From contig CAKMJS010000158.1 of NCBI GenBank assembly GCA_927405585.1, positions 1 to 32,764 on the forward strand: a stretch of 32,764 bases of DNA, written 5' to 3'. This stretch comes from an uncultured Desulfosporosinus sp. Lineage in GTDB: Bacteria > Bacillota > Desulfitobacteriia > Desulfitobacteriales > Desulfitobacteriaceae. Positions 1-7,789 of the stretch are shown here, piece after piece; the stretch's first letter is position 1, and every line of letters begins with the position of its first letter. Under the pieces are notes generated by a model. That model was not told the DNA's origin, searched no databases, and saw nothing but the letters and a program-made list of their open reading frames with translations. The position numbers were made by a program, and so were the translations under genes.

Positions 1-380
1 TGGGGAAGGAAGGCTCCAATCGCCGGCGTTTGAATCGCTGATCCCAACGCTCTTACGGCAGACATCAAAAAGAGCAACCATAGCGAACCGTATCCCATCA
101 GAAACACTATAGCTAAAATAAGTGTTGATAAGGCAATCAAAGAGTCCGATAGAATAATGAGTGTTTTTCGGTTATAACGGTCAGCCCATACTCCTGCAAA
201 TGGAGAAAGAAATAAAGTAGGCACAAAACCGCAAATGATCGCGATCGTCATCATGACACCTGACTGAGTTGTTAACGTGATATGCCACATAATAGCATAC
301 ATAACCAGTGATGATCCAAAGAGCGATATAGTCTGGCTTGCCAAGAAAAGAATGATATTCTTCTTCCAATCTGTATTCAT
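1..380 (-). CDS. MFS permease, N-terminal part (runs off window)
   Basis: I read an open frame on the minus strand from the ATG at 380 to the window edge. It starts MNTDWKKNIILFLASQT and contains hydrophobic segments and the MFS loop signature GVWADRYNRKTLI after the second segment. It resembles the N-terminal half of 12-TM drug-efflux-type MFS proteins (MefA-like), which export small molecules by proton antiport; the substrate cannot be read. An AAGGAG site lies about 13 nt upstream, so the start is reasonable. A perfect inverted repeat at 405-426 sits just upstream and suggests local repression. Its C-terminal part lies outside the window. Family call fairly sure, function uncertain. Confidence 0.75.
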   Translation of the reverse strand, partial: MNTDWKKNIILFLASQTISLFGSSLVMYAIMWHITLTTQSGVMMTIAIICGFVPTLFLSPFAGVWADRYNRKTLIILSDSLIALSTLILAIVFLMGYGSLWLLFLMSAVRALGSAIQTPAIGAFLP

Positions 381-404
381 ATATAAAGGATGAACTCCTT
401 TCAG

Positions 405-426
405 AAAGTTAACATTAGTTAACTTT
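405..426. promoter_or_regulatory. 9-bp perfect inverted repeat, likely operator
   Basis: AAAGTTAAC, a 4-nt spacer (ATTA), then GTTAACTTT lie between the presumed promoter and ribosome binding site of the MFS gene. The size and AT-rich core resemble MarR/TetR-type operators controlling efflux genes. No regulator gene is adjacent inside the window. Confidence 0.5.
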
Positions 427-511
427 ATTAGGATAACCTACTCAAACTCAAAAGTCTACACAGTTGTCTAAAGCTCCCTTAGTTCCAAAGGCAAACCCTT
501 TATTAGATTAC

Positions 512-551
512 AAAAGCCGATACATGAGGCTTCTTCTCAGTATCGGCTTTT
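512..551 (-). terminator. Intrinsic terminator downstream of phoU
   Basis: The arms AAAAGCCGATAC (512-523) and GTATCGGCTTTT (540-551) are perfectly complementary, extended by TGAG/CTCA with a one-base bulge. Read on the minus strand the hairpin ends in a short T run. It closes the phoU transcript before the MFS promoter. Confidence 0.75.
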
Positions 552-674
552 CATACCCCTATTCAATTCTCTTGACCTAACAAGATTCACAACCAGATTA
601 ACCTCGTCGAAGCAATTTCTAAACACTGGAACGTTAGGAAAAACTATTCGGTGGAGTAGATTCCTCCGTATCAT

Positions 675-1334
675 TTATACGTTCAAATTTACTCTCGCAC
701 CAGTACACAGATACGTAATCTCTTCAGCAATATTAGTACTGTAGTCTCCCAAGCGTTCCAAAAAGCGACAGGCAAACAGAAGATATGTGGCTTGCGTTAC
801 CTGAGTGGGCTCTTTTATCATGATAAGACGCAGTTCCTCAAAAACTTGAGAATATATCAAATCAATCTCATCATCCAATAGCGTCATTAGTGCGGCAGCC
901 TCACAATCTTCTTGGATGTATGCCTTCAGCCCCTTTTGGAGCATTTCTTGCACTAAGACACTCATACGAGGAATTTCAATGAGGGGTTTGATCAATTTAT
1001 CTTGCCCTATTCTTAGGGTTATTTTTGCCAAATCAACGGACAGATCACCCATTCTTTCTAAATATATGGAGATTTTAAAACCAGCTACCAGCTTGCGTAA
1101 ATCACGTGCAAAGGGTTGCTGAGTAGCAATTAATAAAATACACTGTTTTTCAATGATCGCTTGCATGTCGTTGACAGCTAGATCTCCCACAACAACAGTA
1201 TTGGCTAGCTCAAGATCCTGATTAGCTAAAGAGTCTACAGCATTGCGAATTCGCAACCCTACAATGTTTACCATGTCTATTATATTAAGACGAAGATCCT
1301 CCAAGTCATTATCAAATTTCTGGCGAGTTGGCAT
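675..1334 (-). CDS. phoU: Phosphate-specific transport regulator PhoU
   Basis: This 219-residue protein has the usual PhoU length and two repeated three-helix PhoU domains. Visible motifs include LVAGFKISIYLERMGDLSVDLAKI in the first repeat (split: LVAGFKISIYLERMGD near residues 82-97) and ACRFLERLGDYSTNIAEE in the second; the E/D-rich patches bind metal. PhoU links the PstSCAB transporter to the PhoR kinase and holds the Pho response off when phosphate is plentiful. The ATG is preceded by AGGAGGG. Directly upstream on the same strand is a pst remnant (1412-1650), so this was the last gene of a former pst-phoU operon. The intact pst operon is about 7 kb away. Expression probably comes from the Pho box at 1895-1933. 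Confidence 0.93.
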   Translation of the reverse strand: MPTRQKFDNDLEDLRLNIIDMVNIVGLRIRNAVDSLANQDLELANTVVVGDLAVNDMQAIIEKQCILLIATQQPFARDLRKLVAGFKISIYLERMGDLSVDLAKITLRIGQDKLIKPLIEIPRMSVLVQEMLQKGLKAYIQEDCEAAALMTLLDDEIDLIYSQVFEELRLIMIKEPTQVTQATYLLFACRFLERLGDYSTNIAEEITYLCTGARVNLNV

Positions 1335-1411
1335 CTAGAACCCTCCTCTTATAGAAATTGCTTATACACTTCTTTAAATTAAGTAACGTGAGCGAAAAAG
1401 AAACCATCACT

Positions 1412-1650
1412 TTAACCGAAACGACCCGATATATAATCCTCCGTTTTCTTTTTGGCAGGTCGGGTAAAAAGGATACTTGTTACATCTTCTTCGATTAGTT
1501 CGCCGTTCAAAAAAATGCAGTTCGATCTGAAACCCGAGACTCTTGATGCATATTATATGTAGATAAGCCCTGCATACCAACAAACCAAATAATACATAAA
1601 ATTATCAGTGAGACCAAAACAGCGCTACTAATGAATAAATAACGCGCCAA
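1412..1650 (-). pseudogene. Deleted pst operon: pstC start fused to pstB tail
   Basis: On the minus strand the first part (1650 to about 1555) reads LARYLFISSAVLVSL, then IILCIIWFVGMQGL, a membrane segment and loop typical of the PstC N-terminus. It runs directly into [15 protein letters not shown], matching the end of PstB after its H-loop. A run of seven T (eight would be needed) then shifts the frame. In the shifted frame the rest reads [16 protein letters not shown], then [13 protein letters not shown] and a stop at 1412, which is the PstB C-terminus; the intact PstB in this window ends [12 protein letters not shown]. Most of pstC, all of pstA and most of pstB are therefore missing. The PstB part is clear; the PstC assignment is inference from sequence character. 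Confidence 0.78.
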
Positions 1651-1707
1651 GTGGTCATTAAAACATACTCAGGACTTATTATGAGGCAACCTCAACACCT
1701 CTCGCAT

Positions 1708-1738
1708 AAAAGGAGCAAGAAATAACCTTGCTCCTTTT
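1708..1738 (-). terminator. Stem-loop between Pho promoter and pst remnant
   Basis: AAAAGGAGCAAG (1708-1719) pairs perfectly with CTTGCTCCTTTT (1727-1738) over a 7-nt loop. Pst operons commonly carry such a hairpin between pstS and pstC, as the intact operon here does at 10973-11011. It may be the leftover pstS/pstC attenuator, or the terminator of phoP. Confidence 0.65.
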
Positions 1739-1879
1739 TTCGGTCACTATTCTCAAAATTAAGGAAATCTAGTCAAAGGATAGGTACACTTCTATTACTC
1801 TATAAACTAGAAGCTATTTCTTCATCGCACTTAAACAATAATTTATTTACTCTCAAGTTTTCTTTTAGGTACTAGAACG

Positions 1880-1933
1880 ATTATACTGAATGTTTGTAAA
1901 GTTCTAAAGAAATAAATGTAAAGTAACTGTTAA
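1880..1933 (-). promoter_or_regulatory. Pho box and -10, promoter toward pst remnant and phoU
   Basis: Read on the minus strand, hexamers TTAACA (1928-1933), TTTACA (1917-1922), TTCTTT (1906-1911) and TTTACA (1895-1900) recur every 11 bp. A TATAAT -10 lies at 1880-1885, 15 nt beyond the start of the last unit. This matches the four-repeat PhoP site of Gram-positive Pho promoters. It begins 8 bp after the phoP stop codon and faces the deleted pst operon, so it is probably the old pst promoter, now serving phoU. The 1651-1879 stretch otherwise shows only the stem-loop at 1708-1738. Confidence 0.8.
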
Positions 1934-1940
1934 AGTTACA

Positions 1941-2630
1941 TTAATGATTCCGGCGTACAAATAGGTATCCTACTCCCCGAACCGATTCAAGAACTGATCC
2001 TAAGGCTTTAAGCTTATTGCGCAAATGGCTAATATGGACATCCAGCGTTCTGCTATCCGTGCTAGATAGCTGCCCCCAAACTTTTTGGATTAGGTATTCT
2101 CTACTAAATACTTGGTAAGGGTTAGTTACAAAGAGAACTAACAATTCAAATTCTTTGACCGTTAAGTTCAAAGGCTTAGCAGATATTGTAGCAATGTAAC
2201 TTTCTTGTATGATCTCTAAGTCCCCCCACCTCAAAGGGCCGTTAGGTAGTTCAACTTTTCGTTGCCCTTCTCTAAACCTCGCCTTGATTCTGGCATAGAG
2301 TTCTCGATGACTAAAAGGCTTCGTCATGTAATCGTCTGCCCCTAGCTCAAGCCCGATTATTTTGTCCGCTACATCGTCACGTGCACTTAACATAATGATA
2401 GGGATTGCAGAGGTATCAATTTGAGCACGAAGAGTTTTACATACATCATAACCATCTAGTCCAGGTAGCGATAGATCTAGTATTATCAGGTCAGGTTTTT
2501 CTCGACTGGCAAAAGCTAATCCTTGTTCTCCGTTAAAGGCGGTTATTATTGTAAACCCTTCTTTTTCTAGGTTAACTCGGATTAGTTCTTGAATTTGAAC
2601 ATCGTCCTCTATAAGTAAGACTTTTGCCAC
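1941..2630 (-). CDS. phoP: PhoP-type response regulator, orphan (OmpR family)
   Basis: A receiver domain (about 1-120) with acidic pocket D9/D10, phosphoacceptor D52 and the YMTKPF lysine is followed by an OmpR/PhoB winged-helix domain (about 130-229) ending in SVRGVGYLFVRR. Length is 229 residues. The GTG start follows GGGGGAG. It should be phosphorylated by a PhoR-type kinase and bind 11-bp-phased TTAACA repeats. I call it PhoP because it has its own such box (2710-2748) and lies among phoU, a pst remnant and other box-bearing genes. No histidine kinase is adjacent; the kinase is elsewhere or was lost with the pst deletion. The alternative is another OmpR-family regulator; the other regulator in the window has a different repeat (TTGCCACA). 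Confidence 0.82.
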   Translation of the reverse strand: MAKVLLIEDDVQIQELIRVNLEKEGFTIITAFNGEQGLAFASREKPDLIILDLSLPGLDGYDVCKTLRAQIDTSAIPIIMLSARDDVADKIIGLELGADDYMTKPFSHRELYARIKARFREGQRKVELPNGPLRWGDLEIIQESYIATISAKPLNLTVKEFELLVLFVTNPYQVFSREYLIQKVWGQLSSTDSRTLDVHISHLRNKLKALGSVLESVRGVGYLFVRRNH

Positions 2631-2694
2631 GCTATAACTCCCCCTAATAAAGGCCCTCCTTTACTATTTTGATTCTAAAAGAATTACTATATAT

Positions 2695-2748
2695 ATAGTA
2701 ATCGTTGTATGTAAAATCTGGATGAACTTAGTGTAAAGTTAAAGTTAA
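2695..2748 (-). promoter_or_regulatory. Pho box and -10 of phoP (autoregulation)
   Basis: Minus-strand units TTAACT (2743-2748), TTTACA (2732-2737), TTCATC (2721-2726) and TTTACA (2710-2715) are spaced by exactly 11 bp. TACTAT at 2695-2700 is the -10, at the same 15-nt offset as in the other sites. This predicts that PhoP activates its own gene. Confidence 0.8.
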
Positions 2749-2844
2749 ATATTTTAGAACACCGTCACAAGGTGAACTCAAGTTACTTATTGGCTCGCCT
2801 TGACCTTTCTAATCATTTATTAGTCCTTATTGAAGTTTATCTTC

Positions 2845-3066
2845 TTACGCATGTTGGTAGTGATACCCTTCCTTAATTAACATTCTCTTAACTTTTGTCA
2901 GTTCAACTGGGTCAAAGAAATGAACTTCTTTTCCACTGCGCACAGTCAATGCCTGGGGAGTTAATTGTCCTTCTCTAATCAGTTTCTTAAATTTAAAGCT
3001 TGATACTTCGAGATAGTAAGTAGCCTCTTTGGTATTCATTAAGGAATATTTGTATTGCGGGGTCAT
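2845..3066 (-). CDS. Small helix-turn-helix protein (excisionase/MerR-like)
   Basis: A 73-residue protein starting MTPQYKYSLMNTKEA. The segment NTKEATYYLEVSSFKFKKLI followed by a short wing (SGKEVHFFDPVEL) fits the winged HTH_17/excisionase-type DNA-binding fold, in which a short HTH is followed by a 'file-the-field' strand. An upstream start at 3150 would give 101 residues and overlap the glycosyltransferase end. I prefer 3066 because AGGAGG lies 10 nt before it. It is the last gene of the phospholipase-glycosyltransferase operon, so it may regulate or fine-tune that operon. No function can be named with confidence. Confidence 0.62.
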   Translation of the reverse strand: MTPQYKYSLMNTKEATYYLEVSSFKFKKLIREGQLTPQALTVRSGKEVHFFDPVELTKVKRMLIKEGYHYQHA

Positions 3067-3153
3067 TTTCAAGCAACCTCCTTTTAAATCCCAGGCGTTC
3101 CCTTTTAGAAAATTAATCTCTCGGACCAGGCGCTTTAAATACTGTGTCACTGT

Positions 3154-4302
3154 TTATCCAATCTTTTTCTTCATTCTTCCTACTAACGCTAACTGAAGCA
3201 AATCATCCACAACCCGTTCTGTGGAGCGGCCAGGCACAGCAAGACCTACTTTCTGCTTTATACCTTCAAGATCCTCGGGACAGGTCAAGTAGCGGTTTAG
3301 AAGTTGTGCTAATTCCTCTTCTGTCCCAGCAACCTGCCCAGCACCCATGCGTTGCACGAACTGTGCATTTTCAACTTCCTGCCCCGGGATCGGCTTGAAG
3401 ATAACCAGGGGCAAGTGCTTCGTTAAAGCCTCAGAAACCGTTAACCCGCCCGCTTTCGTGATAATTAGATCGGAAACCTCCATTAATTCTTCAACATTAT
3501 GAACATACCCAAACCTCACGATCAGGTTACGAGCCCGTACACATACTTCTTCTAAATTGTGGTAGAGTTTTTCGTTCTTTCCACAGACAATAATTGATTG
3601 AACAGGAATTAGAGACTCTGCCAGTTGCTTGCCGATCCTTTTCACGATTTCCCCCTCGTACACTCCACCCATCACTAAAAAGGTGGGAAGATCAGGATTT
3701 AAACCGAGTTTTGATATAATCTCCCCTCGATTCATATCTCGATCGAATTTTGGGCTGACTGGGATCCCCGTCACACGTATTCGTTGTGTTTCAATTCCCC
3801 AGGACACTAAGCTTGCCTTTACTTCCTCACAAGCCACCATATAGCGATCTACCTCAGGATGGACCCAAAGACTGTGCACAGCATAATCGGTGATGACGGT
3901 TATCACGGGAACATGAAGAATACTTTCCAGCCTAAGTTGAGCTAGGACCGAAGACACTGTTGGGTAAGTACAAACAATAAGATCTGGCTCGAAGGCCTGA
4001 ATGTAGTTTATAAAACCACTGCGACCTAATTGATTTAGAAAACGTTGTATCACCGACTTCGGTTGTAGCCTAGCTGTCTTATCATAAAATCTTCCCCAGA
4101 GCCTCGGAGTATGTTTAATCATCTCCATGTATAAGCTTTTGGCCACAGTGTTCAAGCGCTTACTCAAGAAATCACCAAAATCTAAATGAATTATTTCTAC
4201 CAAAGGCTCCTTGAGCCGTATGCCTTCAATAACCGCTTCCGCCGCCCGAAAATGCCCGTTACCAAACGCTGCAGAGAATACAAGGATCCTTAATTGTTTC
4301 AA
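3154..4302 (-). CDS. Diacylglycerol glycosyltransferase (MGDG synthase/UgtP family)
   Basis: This 382-residue protein has the MGDG-synthase N-terminal domain with the lipid-side motif SAAFGNGHFRAAEAV (about 10-24). Its C-terminal GT-B/GT28 domain has the donor-binding stretch ITKAGGLTVSEAL and PIPGQEVENA (about 282-315). Family members transfer galactose or glucose from a UDP-sugar to diacylglycerol at the cytoplasmic membrane face. The TTG start follows GAGGGAGGGG. It lies 35 nt downstream of a phospholipase C-like gene whose product would supply diacylglycerol, and the operon has a Pho box. The likely role is replacing phospholipids with glycolipids during phosphate starvation. Sugar and number of transfers are not readable. 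Confidence 0.85.
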   Translation of the reverse strand: MKQLRILVFSAAFGNGHFRAAEAVIEGIRLKEPLVEIIHLDFGDFLSKRLNTVAKSLYMEMIKHTPRLWGRFYDKTARLQPKSVIQRFLNQLGRSGFINYIQAFEPDLIVCTYPTVSSVLAQLRLESILHVPVITVITDYAVHSLWVHPEVDRYMVACEEVKASLVSWGIETQRIRVTGIPVSPKFDRDMNRGEIISKLGLNPDLPTFLVMGGVYEGEIVKRIGKQLAESLIPVQSIIVCGKNEKLYHNLEEVCVRARNLIVRFGYVHNVEELMEVSDLIITKAGGLTVSEALTKHLPLVIFKPIPGQEVENAQFVQRMGAGQVAGTEEELAQLLNRYLTCPEDLEGIKQKVGLAVPGRSTERVVDDLLQLALVGRMKKKIG

Positions 4303-4337
4303 CTCTGCCCCTCCCTCTCAACTTCCTTTTTTTCCGT

Positions 4338-5057
4338 TTACACGAGACATAACCTTAAATTATCTAAGTACTCCCAAGCAAAATTCAAAAACCCCGCTGA
4401 AGTGGCAATTGTCAGCGGGATCAATATTTTTGACGCCTTATGATAGTTCTCTTCAGAACAGCCTTCCAACTGGGATACCAAGGGATAGAGAGGGCCAGAA
4501 ACGTTAGCATTATACTCAATCCATTGGGCTGGGTGAGAAAATGGCAAATACTTACCACTGGTTGCCGGGAACTTTAGCCAGTTTTGTGTCGCCCAGGTTT
4601 CGAACTCTTTGTGACCGTCGAAAAGAATTCCTAAAGAATGGTGGGGTACACACATGTCTTGTACTAGGTGTAGCGCTGCGCCCAAAAAGAACATCCCTTT
4701 ATCAACGTTGTTTGGAAGAATAGTGAAAGCCTTGTTGAAATAGTATTGGCACTCCGCCGTTGCGCCCGGCCAGTTAATGAGTCCTTGCTTTTCTGGATGA
4801 CTATAAAAATGATTAACATTTTTCCAACCGCGATCAGCCCAGTATAACCCTTTTGAGAGTGTTGAGTGATGAGCCTTGAATAATCTGGCTACCTCCTCTT
4901 TTCCATCCTGCTTTAAAGTAACGTAGGCCTGTTCCAAACAATGAACATGGGTTACCCCTGGTGTGTCGAGAATATATTGCAAGGGGCCCGCTGTAGCAAG
5001 AAGTAACTTTGTCATCTTACCAATTGTTTGACCAATAATACTCTCATACATATCCAA
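4338..5057 (-). CDS. Zinc-dependent phospholipase C family protein
   Basis: 239 residues. The core FFLGAALHLVQDMCVPHHS carries H130, D134 and H140, and HKEFETWA gives H149 and E153. The H-x3-D-x5-H and H-x3-E spacings match the zinc ligands of Bacillus cereus PLC and clostridial alpha-toxin. THVHCLEQA (35-43) and NHFYSH (82-87) supply further likely ligands. Known members hydrolyse phospholipids to diacylglycerol and a phosphorylated head group. No signal peptide is visible, unlike the secreted toxins, so it probably acts inside the cell on the cell's own membrane. The TTG start at 5057 follows AGGAGAGG; ATG 5051 is the alternative. It leads an operon with a diacylglycerol glycosyltransferase and has its own Pho box. 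Confidence 0.82.
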   Translation of the reverse strand: MDMYESIIGQTIGKMTKLLLATAGPLQYILDTPGVTHVHCLEQAYVTLKQDGKEEVARLFKAHHSTLSKGLYWADRGWKNVNHFYSHPEKQGLINWPGATAECQYYFNKAFTILPNNVDKGMFFLGAALHLVQDMCVPHHSLGILFDGHKEFETWATQNWLKFPATSGKYLPFSHPAQWIEYNANVSGPLYPLVSQLEGCSEENYHKASKILIPLTIATSAGFLNFAWEYLDNLRLCLV

Positions 5058-5086
5058 GTCAACACCTCTCCTCTGTACTTACGATA

Positions 5087-5140
5087 ATTTTATCTCATCA
5101 GTGTTAAGGACGTATTACTCTAATGTTAAAAAAAAACTTA
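5087..5140 (-). promoter_or_regulatory. Pho box and -10 of the phospholipase-glycosyltransferase operon
   Basis: Minus-strand units TTAACA (5124-5129), GTAATA (5113-5118) and TTAACA (5102-5107) repeat every 11 bp; a weaker TAAGTT (5135-5140) precedes them. TAAAAT at 5087-5092 stands at the standard 15-nt offset. Slightly more degenerate than the phoP site. Confidence 0.72.
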
Positions 5141-5278
5141 ATTGTGTTAAGTTTAAGTTATTTATTTATTGGACTAATTACGTGTTGGTGCTTGCTTGAT
5201 AACATATATTGTCATTAACTAAAACTTGAATATACTACCTAACTCAAACTTTAAATATAGGTTTTAAAGAGGATAATT

Positions 5279-5332
5279 TTAACAATATATTTACAATCAG
5301 TTAATTAGATTTTAACAATCGAGTATTATTAT
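5279..5332 (+). promoter_or_regulatory. Pho box and -10 of the GGDEF-EAL gene
   Basis: Units TTAACA (5279-5284), TTTACA (5290-5295), TTAATT (5301-5306) and TTAACA (5312-5317) are exactly 11 bp apart. TATTAT at 5327-5332 follows at the 15-nt offset, placing the box at about -60 to -22, as in Gram-positive Pho promoters. The leader to the ATG at 5404 is about 65 nt. Confidence 0.82.
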
Positions 5333-5403
5333 GTAATAAGGATTATACACATTGAAATAGACTCAAATTAAGCTTCATGCTGGATCAACAAAGGAGTTTT
5401 AGT

Positions 5404-7563
5404 ATGTTTAATTCTGTAGATATGAGCCAACAAAAGCTATACCGTCTACTTAGGGACAAGAAAACAATCTGGGTGTTATATCTTGATATCATAAAATTTC
5501 AGGAGGTAGAGTTTCGTTATGGGTACAAAATCTGCAACCAAATTCTGGCTGAAATCGAAAATGAACTTAAACTTACTATTAAACAACAACGTAGCCTCTA
5601 TCTGTTCTCTCATTTAGAAAGCAGAGGTGGGGATGACTTCGTTGTCTATTTTGTTCCAGGAGAAAATATTCAATGGGATATAACTGAAGTTATCGAGCGT
5701 TGGGTTCTTCCATTAGAAGAACGGTTTAACGGTAGACTTAGAAAACTAGTTAATGAGAAAATCAGATTACGTTCTGGGCTTGCCCGGTGTATCAACGAAG
5801 TTGGCCGAAGCGCCGATTATCTACTGTATGCGGCTGTGAAAGAGGCCTTCCTCCTCAATAAATCCGAACCAGATCCCTATTTTTTTGCACGTCGCGAAGA
5901 GATTTCTCACCTAATCGAAGAACCTGACACATACTTGAAAGCCGCTTTTCAACCGATTATTGATGCCCAAAGCGGAGAGATTTTCGGTTTTGAGGCGTTA
6001 GCCCGTATGCCAGGTACCGCATGTTTTAACAATATTGCTGACCTCTTCCCCTTTGCCGAAAAGATAGGCCAGCTCTATTCCATTGAGACACTTTGTCGGC
6101 GTCAAGCAATCAATTCCTACCCTTCTATTGCCCAAAACAAAGAAATGCTCTTCCTCAACATTAACCCTCAAGTCCTCATCGACCCCGAGTTTGCCTCGGG
6201 CTATACTAGAAAACTGCTTATTGAAAAAGGGTTATCTCCGTCGGATGTTGTCTTAGAAATTACCGAACGAAGTGCCATTGACGATTTCTCGACGTTCCGA
6301 GATGCTTTAGATCATTATCGTAGTCAGGGTTACCTTATTGCTTTAGATGACGTTGGAGCTGGCTACTCCTCGTTACAGTCTGTAGCGGAGCTACACCCTG
6401 ACTTTTTAAAAATTGATCGTTCCTTAATTCAAGGCGTTAATTCTGATCCTATCAAATGGGCCTTACTGGAAACGTTTGTCACCTTTTCGAAGCGTATTGG
6501 GTGCAGTATCATCGCAGAAGGCGTGGAAACTGCAGAAGAAATGCGTACAGTGGTTCAATTGGGAGTGGATTACGTACAGGGCTTCTTTGTGGCAAGACCC
6601 AGCTTCGAACGAAAAAACATTAATCCAGCCGTTATGGAGATCCTTAATCCAGTCCGTCGGCTTAAATTAAGTGATCAGAGCCCTATCCTTTCCATGGTTG
6701 AGCCCTTAGCCTTGTTTGATACCAATACCCTTGTCAGTTCCATCGAAACTTACTTCCGTGATAACCCCCACAAATGGCTGGTGGGGATCATTGCAAACTC
6801 CCGTATTGTTGGTGTGATGCAACGCGACCGACTCTTTGCAGCGCTAGGCACTCGCTATGGTGTATCTCTTTTTCTAGAAAAAACTGTTCCCATCATCATG
6901 AATTCAAATCCCCTCATAGTTGAAGACACCACTCCTTTAGAAGTGGTGTCTAGTTTAGCTATGCAACGTCCGGATGCCCAGCTATATGACGGCATTATTG
7001 TCGCTAACCAGCGTAAGCCAGTTGGCATGGTTTCCGTGGCAAATCTCATTAAAGCGATCTCCGAACGACAAATTCAGCTTGCCCAAGGAGCCAACCCACT
7101 GACTGGATTACCAGGCAACCTGCGCATTGACCAGGAAATCCGACAACATATAGAACGAGGCTTAAACTTTGGCCTTATCTATGTAGATCTTAACCAATTT
7201 AAATACTATAACGACTTATATGGATTTCAACAAGGCGACCTTGCTATCAAAATGTTAAGCGAGGTCTTGTTACATGAAGCCAGTAAAACCTCTGAAAAAA
7301 CCTTTGTCGGACACATTGGAGGTGACGATTTTATTATGATCACTTCCTCAACAGACTTGGGAAATATGGCAGTCAACATCCTAGCTCAATTTGAACATTG
7401 TTGCCAACAGTTACCCAGTACCGAAAGCCTTAGTGTTGCCCTAGCTTGCCTTATCATCAACAATAGTGACCTAAGTTGGACACCCTTACTTGTCTCCGAA
7501 CGAGCTGCCCAAATTAAGAAAGAAGTTAAGGCAATGGGAGGCAATTCTTATCTATTACGATAG
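5404..7563 (+). CDS. c-di-GMP turnover protein, GGDEF-EAL-CBS-GGDEF
   Basis: About 719 residues from the ATG at 5404, which follows AAAGGAG; the earlier ATG at 5377 lacks such a site. An N-terminal GGDEF-type domain has GGDDF (about 75). An EAL domain (about 180-405) keeps EALAR, LFLNINP, LEITERS, ALDDVGAGYS, FLKIDRS and AEGVET, so phosphodiesterase activity looks intact. A CBS-like pair follows (about 435-560), then a second GGDEF domain (about 570-719) with LTGLPGN and GGDDF. The two GGDDF motifs are close to GGDEF, so cyclase activity is possible. No membrane segment is visible, so it is cytosolic; the CBS pair may sense a nucleotide. The Pho box links c-di-GMP to phosphate status. Confidence 0.9.
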   Translation: MFNSVDMSQQKLYRLLRDKKTIWVLYLDIIKFQEVEFRYGYKICNQILAEIENELKLTIKQQRSLYLFSHLESRGGDDFVVYFVPGENIQWDITEVIERWVLPLEERFNGRLRKLVNEKIRLRSGLARCINEVGRSADYLLYAAVKEAFLLNKSEPDPYFFARREEISHLIEEPDTYLKAAFQPIIDAQSGEIFGFEALARMPGTACFNNIADLFPFAEKIGQLYSIETLCRRQAINSYPSIAQNKEMLFLNINPQVLIDPEFASGYTRKLLIEKGLSPSDVVLEITERSAIDDFSTFRDALDHYRSQGYLIALDDVGAGYSSLQSVAELHPDFLKIDRSLIQGVNSDPIKWALLETFVTFSKRIGCSIIAEGVETAEEMRTVVQLGVDYVQGFFVARPSFERKNINPAVMEILNPVRRLKLSDQSPILSMVEPLALFDTNTLVSSIETYFRDNPHKWLVGIIANSRIVGVMQRDRLFAALGTRYGVSLFLEKTVPIIMNSNPLIVEDTTPLEVVSSLAMQRPDAQLYDGIIVANQRKPVGMVSVANLIKAISERQIQLAQGANPLTGLPGNLRIDQEIRQHIERGLNFGLIYVDLNQFKYYNDLYGFQQGDLAIKMLSEVLLHEASKTSEKTFVGHIGGDDFIMITSSTDLGNMAVNILAQFEHCCQQLPSTESLSVALACLIINNSDLSWTPLLVSERAAQIKKEVKAMGGNSYLLR

Positions 7564-7647
7564 GAGGCCTTCCATACAAAAGTTTAACCAACTCTTTTCA
7601 CAAAGTTCATGGAAGGGTAACAATTATGGTTTAAACTAAAAACAGAA

Positions 7648-7753
7648 GATAACAACTCGCTAATTTAGCGATTCACATAAGAATATCTTTTTCATTATTT
7701 CTTTTCTTTCCTTCTTCTTATTTAACTTCCCCTTCTAGCGAGGGCTTTTTTTT
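7648..7753 (+). repeat. 3' structured repeat, copy 1, with terminator
   Basis: Starts GATAACAACTCGCTA, with hairpin TCGCTA-ATT-TAGCGA (7658-7672 region). A pyrimidine-rich linker follows (CTTTTTCATT, CTTTCCTTCTTC), then a C-rich/G-rich stem and eight T. A second copy lies at 20508-20600. CTCGCTA in the first hairpin is also complementary to TAGCGAG in the terminator stem, so two alternative folds are possible. It lies about 85 nt after the GGDEF-EAL stop and at minimum acts as its terminator. Confidence 0.7.
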
Positions 7754-7789
7754 AGTATTTTCCAGTCCATCATATTTGGGCGGACTCAT

